From: Henckelia pumila
Taxonomy: Eukaryota > Streptophyta > Magnoliopsida > Lamiales > Gesneriaceae
Length of the DNA stretch: 64,000 nucleotides
NCBI RefSeq assembly: GCF_033568475.1
Contig: NC_133120.1
Coordinates: 83,656,151-83,720,150, forward strand
Direction: 5' to 3'
Under the pieces are notes generated by a model that saw only the letters and a program-made list of their open reading frames with translations, was not told the origin of the DNA and made no database searches. Below, in pieces: positions 59,341 through 64,000 of this stretch. How positions within the stretch are numbered: the first letter of the stretch is position 1; every line of letters begins with the position of its first letter. Position numbers and translations under genes: made by a program.

Positions 59341-62300
59341 GTGACTAATGAATGGATAATGGACACTGGCTGTTCATTTCACATGTGCCCTTTGAAATCA
59401 TTGTTTGAGAATCTTGAAGAATCAAATCAAGGAATTGTCCTACTGGGAAATAATAAAGCATGTGGGATAAAAGGCATTGGTTCTATAAGAATAAGGATGT
59501 TTGATGGAGTGGACAGGGTGCTAAAAGATGTGAGGTATGTTCCAGAGCTTAAGAGGAACCTGATATCCTTAGGAACACTTGATTCTGATGGTTACTCTTT
59601 TAAATCTGAGAATGGAAAACTAAAAGTGACAAAAGGTTCACTTGTGATGATGAAAGCTCAAAAGGTGAATGCTCTCTATGTATTACAAGGTGACACAGTG
59701 GTTGGTGGTTTAGCAAACATTCAAAGGCACCAAGATAAGGCAAAGTTGTGGCACCTAAGGCTAGGACATGTTAGTGAGCGTGGAATACAAGAGCTATCAA
59801 AACAAGGACTTTTCTGGGGAGACAAAATACAGACACTAGAGCTTTGTGAAAGCTGCCTGCTGGGAAAGTTTAAGAGAGTATCATTTACTCAAGGGAAACA
59901 CACTTCAAAGCAACCTCTAGCCTACGTACACTCTGACTTATGGGGACCATCGAAGAATGAAACTCATGGGGGTGGAAAGTATTTTATGAGCATTATAGAT
60001 GACTACTCAAGAAGGCTATGGACTTTTGTTTTGAAGTCAAAGGATGAGGCGTTTGAGAAGTTTAAAGATTGGTTACTGGCTGTAGAAAACAAGACAGAAA
60101 AGAAGGTAAAACATCTAAGGGCAAACAATGGTTTGGAGTATCTCTCAGAAAAGTTCAATCAATTCTGTAGAAACCAAGGAATAACAAGGCATAGAACAGT
60201 CCCAGGTACTCCACAGCAAAATGGTTTGGCCGAAAGGATGAATCGAACTTTATTAGAGAGAGTAAGATGTATGCTTCTAAATTCTGGTCTCCCAAAGACT
60301 TTTTGGGGTGAAGCCCTCTCTACAGCCACATATTTGATAAACAGATGTCCATCAAGTGCCCTTAACTTCAAAACTCCAATGGAACTTTGGAATGGTGTGC
60401 CATCTGATTATTCACAATTGAAGGTGTTTGGATGCCTAGCTTATGCTCATCTAAAGCAAGATAAATTGGATGCAAGAGCAGTAAGATGCATTTTCATAGG
60501 CTATCCAGAAGGTGTTAAAGGGTACAAGGTATGGAATCTGGAAAACAAAGGCCCAAAATGCTTTAATTCAAGAGACATAAAATTTGATGAGTCAAGAATG
60601 GGATATAAAGCAAATGATCAAAAGGAAACACTGGAAACAGAAAGGATTGTGAAATCACCGGTTGAGGTGGAGCTTCAGAATGAGATTACTGAATCAGAAC
60701 AAGAAACATGGGAAGAAAAGGACCAGAGTGATCAGAAAGAAGACTTGAGTTCATATCACCTAGCCAGGGACAGGATCAGAAGAGAAATAAAGCCTCCTAA
60801 GAAATATGGGGAGACAGATTTGGTTTGGTATGCCTTGGCAGTAGCTGAAGAACTTGAACACTCAGAACCAACTACTTATGAAGAAGCCATGTCAAGTAAA
60901 TATAAAAATAAGTGGGAGGCAGCCATGAGAGAAGAGATGAATTCCTTGAGCAAGAATAACACCTGGAAGTTAGTGACAAAGCCTCCTGGACAGAGAATAC
61001 TTGGATGCAAATGGATATATAAACTCAAGGATGTTACTCCAGAAGTTGAAGGAGTCAAGTATAAGGCTAGAGTTGTGGCAAAAGGTTTTGCACAAATCGA
61101 AGGAATAGATTACAATGAAATTTATTCTCCTGTAGTAAGACACTGCTCAATAAGGATAATGCTTGCTTTGGTAACACAACTTGATTTGGAACTTGAGCAA
61201 CTAGATGTAAAGACTGCCTTCCTTCATGGTGAACTAGAAAAAGTGATCTACATGGAGCAGCCAAAGGGGTTTATAAAACCAGAAAACCAGAATAAGGTAT
61301 GCCTGCTTAAAAGATCACTTTATGGACTCAAACAAAGTCCAAGGCAATGGAATAGAAGGTTCCATGAATTCATGGTGAGCATAGGCTATGACAAAAGTAA
61401 TTTTGACAGTTGCATTTACTTGAAGAAAGAAGGAAGTCAAGTACTGGTCTATCTACTAATTTATGTAGATGATATTTTGATAGCAAGCAAGAGCATTACA
61501 GAGATCAAAATAATAAAGGAACAGTTGAAATCAGAGTTTGAAATGAAGGATTTGGGAAAAGCAAGTAAGATACTTGGAATGAACATAGTGAGGGACAGAT
61601 TCCGGTGCACTACATATCTAAATCAGGAAGCTTATTTGAAGAAAGTAATCTCGAGATACAATATGAATGAGTCGAAATATGTATCAACTCCACTTGGACA
61701 ACATCTAAAATTATCTGCAAGTCAAAGTCCAGAAAATATGCCAGATAAACAGAAGATGGAAAAGATAACTTATGCTAGTGGGGTTGGAAGCTTAATGTAC
61801 AGTATGGTATGCACAAGGCCTAACTTGGCATATGCCATGAGTGTAGTCTCGAGATTCATGGCAAATCCAGGGATCTATCATTGGGAAGCTTTAAAGTGGA
61901 TTATGAGGTATGTAAACAGAACCTCAGAATATGGATTGATGTTTAGAAGGAAAATCAAAGAAGAAAATCCAGCAAAAGGATTTGTTGACTCAGACTTTGC
62001 CGGTAACATAGATACAAGAAAGTCCTTAACAGGATATGTATTCACACTCTATGGGACAACCATTACTTGGAAATCAAATTTACAATCAGTAGTCGCACTC
62101 TCAACCACAGAAGCAGAATATATAGCATCTACTGAAGCTGTCAAAGAAGCTAAATGGTTGAGAGGTTTGTTGATTGAGCTGGGCATTAATCAAGATAGAG
62201 TGACAGTCTACTGTGATAATCAAAGCGCTATCTATCTATCAAAACATCAGTTTCATCATGAGCGGACCAAGCACATAGATGTGCGGTTACACTTTATAAG

Positions 62301-62457
62301 GGATGTTATATCAACTGGAGAAGTGGCTATAGAAAAGATATCCACGGATCATAACCCGATAGATGCAATAACTAAATCCTTACCTCTATCCAAGTTCGAG
62401 TATTTAATGGACTTTGGTAGGAATGGTAAGAAAGAAACTAGTCAGGTAAAGGACTAG
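59341..62457 (+). CDS. Copia pol polyprotein (protease, integrase, RT, RNase H)
   Basis: An uninterrupted 1038-codon frame within the plus-strand Copia element. Near its start, MDTGCSFHMCP is the aspartic-protease region. A pre-integrase HLRLGHVSERGI and CESCLLGK follow. The integrase core has HSDLWGP, SIIDDYSRRLWTF and HRTVPGTPQQNGLAERMNRT. The reverse transcriptase region runs from NNTWKLVTKPPG through FLHGELEKVIYMEQPKGF and LYGLKQSPRQW to LLIYVDDILIA. RNase H has KGFVDSDFAGN, LSTTEAEYIA and VYCDNQSAI. This order is Copia. It is part of the LTR element and not a host gene. Confidence 0.93.
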   Translation: MTNEWIMDTGCSFHMCPLKSLFENLEESNQGIVLLGNNKACGIKGIGSIRIRMFDGVDRVLKDVRYVPELKRNLISLGTLDSDGYSFKSENGKLKVTKGSLVMMKAQKVNALYVLQGDTVVGGLANIQRHQDKAKLWHLRLGHVSERGIQELSKQGLFWGDKIQTLELCESCLLGKFKRVSFTQGKHTSKQPLAYVHSDLWGPSKNETHGGGKYFMSIIDDYSRRLWTFVLKSKDEAFEKFKDWLLAVENKTEKKVKHLRANNGLEYLSEKFNQFCRNQGITRHRTVPGTPQQNGLAERMNRTLLERVRCMLLNSGLPKTFWGEALSTATYLINRCPSSALNFKTPMELWNGVPSDYSQLKVFGCLAYAHLKQDKLDARAVRCIFIGYPEGVKGYKVWNLENKGPKCFNSRDIKFDESRMGYKANDQKETLETERIVKSPVEVELQNEITESEQETWEEKDQSDQKEDLSSYHLARDRIRREIKPPKKYGETDLVWYALAVAEELEHSEPTTYEEAMSSKYKNKWEAAMREEMNSLSKNNTWKLVTKPPGQRILGCKWIYKLKDVTPEVEGVKYKARVVAKGFAQIEGIDYNEIYSPVVRHCSIRIMLALVTQLDLELEQLDVKTAFLHGELEKVIYMEQPKGFIKPENQNKVCLLKRSLYGLKQSPRQWNRRFHEFMVSIGYDKSNFDSCIYLKKEGSQVLVYLLIYVDDILIASKSITEIKIIKEQLKSEFEMKDLGKASKILGMNIVRDRFRCTTYLNQEAYLKKVISRYNMNESKYVSTPLGQHLKLSASQSPENMPDKQKMEKITYASGVGSLMYSMVCTRPNLAYAMSVVSRFMANPGIYHWEALKWIMRYVNRTSEYGLMFRRKIKEENPAKGFVDSDFAGNIDTRKSLTGYVFTLYGTTITWKSNLQSVVALSTTEAEYIASTEAVKEAKWLRGLLIELGINQDRVTVYCDNQSAIYLSKHQFHHERTKHIDVRLHFIRDVISTGEVAIEKISTDHNPIDAITKSLPLSKFEYLMDFGRNGKKETSQVKD

Positions 62458-62495
62458 ATGGGAGAACAACCAACCTCAAGAGTCAAGGTGGAGAT

Positions 62496-63214
62496 TGTTG
62501 ATGCTTGTGACTCTTATCTGTTGGGCCAGCCCATTTTCAATTAAAAGGCTTAGTTGGTAACTAAGGAATTGGATCACATATGTTGGGCTGGGCTATCTCT
62601 TAGCTGGAAAAGAAGTTGAGGAGTTATAACTACTTACTAGCCGAGATGTATACATATGAGAGTTAATCCAGAAGCTAAGATACAACAGAAAAATAGATCT
62701 TCGATCAATTGAGCTTGGAAGGAATGCGATCTGATCTTGAAGGTTTAAGAAAAGTATAGAGCTACTCCTTGAAGATACAATACAGAAGAGTTAAAAGAGG
62801 AATAATCGATAGAGAAGAAAGCACGATCGCCAGTCAAGGGAAGTTGATAAAATCTTGATTGCATTGAGTTTTTTATTCTTTGGGGTCGATTATTGCTTGC
62901 ATTGCTATTGTATTGGAACTTCATTCTTGAATTGATTAATAAGAGCTTGAGTTGATTCTCCCCGTGGATGTAGGCCACTATAACTGGTGGCTGAACCACG
63001 TAAATCGAAAAGTGTTGTTATTGTTTTTCTGTCTAATCGCATTCGGATTATGTTCTTCATGTTTGTGTTTCTATTGAATTAGTAGTGTATGCACAGACTG
63101 AAATCTGCTAGTGTTCTTAATTCAAGCTCGAACAGGAAGTTTGTGTGATTGATTTATAACAAAGAAGTTCTGTTCTTGATAGGTGAAACTTGATATCATC
63201 TTGTTCTCATAACA
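62496..63214 (+). repeat. 3' LTR of the plus-strand Copia element
   Basis: 719 bp, partner of the LTR at 57743-58460. Preceded by the purine-rich tract and followed by the GTTAT target duplication. Confidence 0.93.
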
Positions 63215-63219
63215 GTTAT

Positions 63220-63865
63220 AAATCGACAAATTAGTTTATAGCCCATGTATGTCAAGAAATTGTTCTTACGACGATGAAAGAACATCTATTTAATGAAACT
63301 GAATTCATTACTTAAACAAAAGTACAATTGGGGGATAAAATGCCAATGCTATACAAACTGCCCAAAATTTAACTAGACAAACGCACAATCAGTCCTACAA
63401 ATTCGGCGTATCCAAGGAATTAGGAGTTGTTAATTTGTATTGGAAGTGATTTCAAGTGAAAACGAACTCTGGTATAAAAAGAGAACCTTGCAATATTTGC
63501 AGACCCCCTCAATAAATAAGAACAAAGATCTCTGCGGCTGGGAACATCCGGCTTCAAAATCCCCACCAGAGAATATACTTCTAAAAACCACCTGAAAATT
63601 TCGGGTCTATTCCTGCAGAAACCATCTTACAATCCATATATTCCACAGATTGGTGGAGAGAATAAAAAAGCCCGAGTCTCCAAGGCCAGCGCTAGCCATT
63701 TGCCTCGGAAAATTTAGACCTCGAACAGAATATCTTCAAAGCATATATTTCGTCATTTGATTTGTATTCCGTACCTTCAAACTTCAAAGGATTGCTTGAT
63801 CATTGATTGTCAAACCAAACTGCTAATTCTTGGCAGGTGTCTTGGCAGTTCGCTCCCATAGATTC
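63220..63865 (-). other. Probable 3' UTR and downstream region of the gene at the window end
   Basis: No coding pattern. It is less AT-rich than the other intergenic DNA here (for example near 63530-63760), which fits a transcribed 3' UTR of the minus-strand gene whose last exon ends at 63866. Confidence 0.35.
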
Positions 63866-63991
63866 TTATGAAGTTAGAACCTCCTTGAGAGTAAGAATAT
63901 CATCGCGAGGACATGCTTCTTCCACCCGAACTTTTACTTCATCACCAACATGTACACCAAGGGATACCCAGGCAGAAGCTTGCAGTCCAAC
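63866..63991 (-). CDS. Last exon of an unidentified gene (partial, S1/OB-like end)
   Basis: On the minus strand, a splice acceptor (TTGTGTAG) at the window edge opens a 41-codon frame, VGLQASAWVS, LGVHVGDEVK, VRVEEACPRD, DILTLKEVLTS, then TAA. The VGDEVKVRVEEA segment looks like the beta-strand of an S1 or OB-fold RNA-binding domain, as at the end of RNase II/R-type plastid or mitochondrial exonucleases. That identity is a weak guess from a short piece. The rest of the gene lies outside the window. Exon choice rests on the acceptor and an open frame only. Confidence 0.5.
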   Translation of the reverse strand, partial: VGLQASAWVSLGVHVGDEVKVRVEEACPRDDILTLKEVLTS

Positions 63992-64000
63992 CTACACAAG

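Larger units (their letters stand above)
57743..63214 (+). mobile_element. Copia LTR retrotransposon, Tnt1/Tork-like (plus), nearly whole
   Basis: Bounded by two LTRs of about 718 bp (TGTTGATGC to CTCATAACA) and flanked by the perfect 5-bp duplication GTTAT (57738-57742 and 63215-63219). Directly inside the left LTR is TGGCGCCGTCCGTGGGAA, the primer-binding site; the tRNA is not assigned. A purine-rich AAGGTGGAGA lies just before the right LTR. Gag (about 58.5-59.3 kb) begins MKFDIEKFTGKNDFSLWRIK, as in Tnt1-type elements, and is followed by a long pol. The element looks nearly whole, with about two breaks in its coding region. The LTRs differ at roughly 18 sites, mostly transitions (about 2.5 percent), suggesting insertion about 2 million years ago. 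It is therefore probably older than its minus-strand neighbour. Confidence 0.93.

Overview
This window is nuclear DNA of a flowering plant, almost certainly a eudicot. It has AT-rich intergenic DNA, many short GT-AG introns, Copia LTR elements, MITE-like foldbacks, and single-copy plant genes such as PRT6, a SIAMESE-RELATED CDK inhibitor, a type-2 metallothionein and a family VII receptor-like cytoplasmic kinase. The protein sequences feel asterid-like (perhaps Lamiales), but that is an impression, not a result.

Layout. 1-10.7 kb is gene-poor: a LINE zinc-finger remnant (about 1.8-2.0 kb), one SMR-type CDK inhibitor (minus, 3.17-3.63 kb), microsatellites, three foldback elements sitting in (TA)n tracts (7.66-8.22 kb), a tRNA-derived SINE with a target duplication (8.9-9.17 kb) and a tandem repeat (9.53-9.83 kb). 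10.7-16.0 kb is a 12-exon pectin acetylesterase gene (plus). 17.97-20.83 kb is a 4-exon DUF4378 protein of the TRM type (plus). 20.8-24.0 kb holds only repeats and foldbacks. 24.09-24.51 kb is a small metallothionein-like gene (plus) whose C-terminal cysteine cluster is missing. 24.97-28.49 kb is a 13-exon kinesin-10 gene (minus). 30.73-42.02 kb is a 17-exon PRT6 N-degron E3 ligase (minus). 42-47.6 kb is intergenic with several MITE-like repeats. 47.65-50.43 kb is a 6-exon APK1B/PBL-like kinase (plus). 51.44-63.21 kb is a retroelement block: a broken Copia element (minus) and a nearly whole Tnt1/Tork-like Copia element (plus), each with a perfect 5-bp target duplication, separated by a LINE 3' end. 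The window ends in the last exon of another minus-strand gene.

All multi-exon models were built by hand from reading frames and splice sites. Every exon chain closes in frame and reads as a complete family protein: 436 aa pectin acetylesterase, 784 aa TRM, 660 aa kinesin, 2027 aa PRT6 and 424 aa kinase. Splice points are inferred, not backed by transcripts.

The genes do not form a pathway. Three of them (SMR, TRM, kinesin-10) do have cell-division roles, and the last two have E2F- or MSA-like motifs upstream. I found no clear undescribed multi-gene system. The most unusual structures are the foldback and TA-microsatellite cluster, the one-cluster metallothionein, the long interrupted poly-G tract in front of the kinesin, and a palindrome upstream of the SMR gene.
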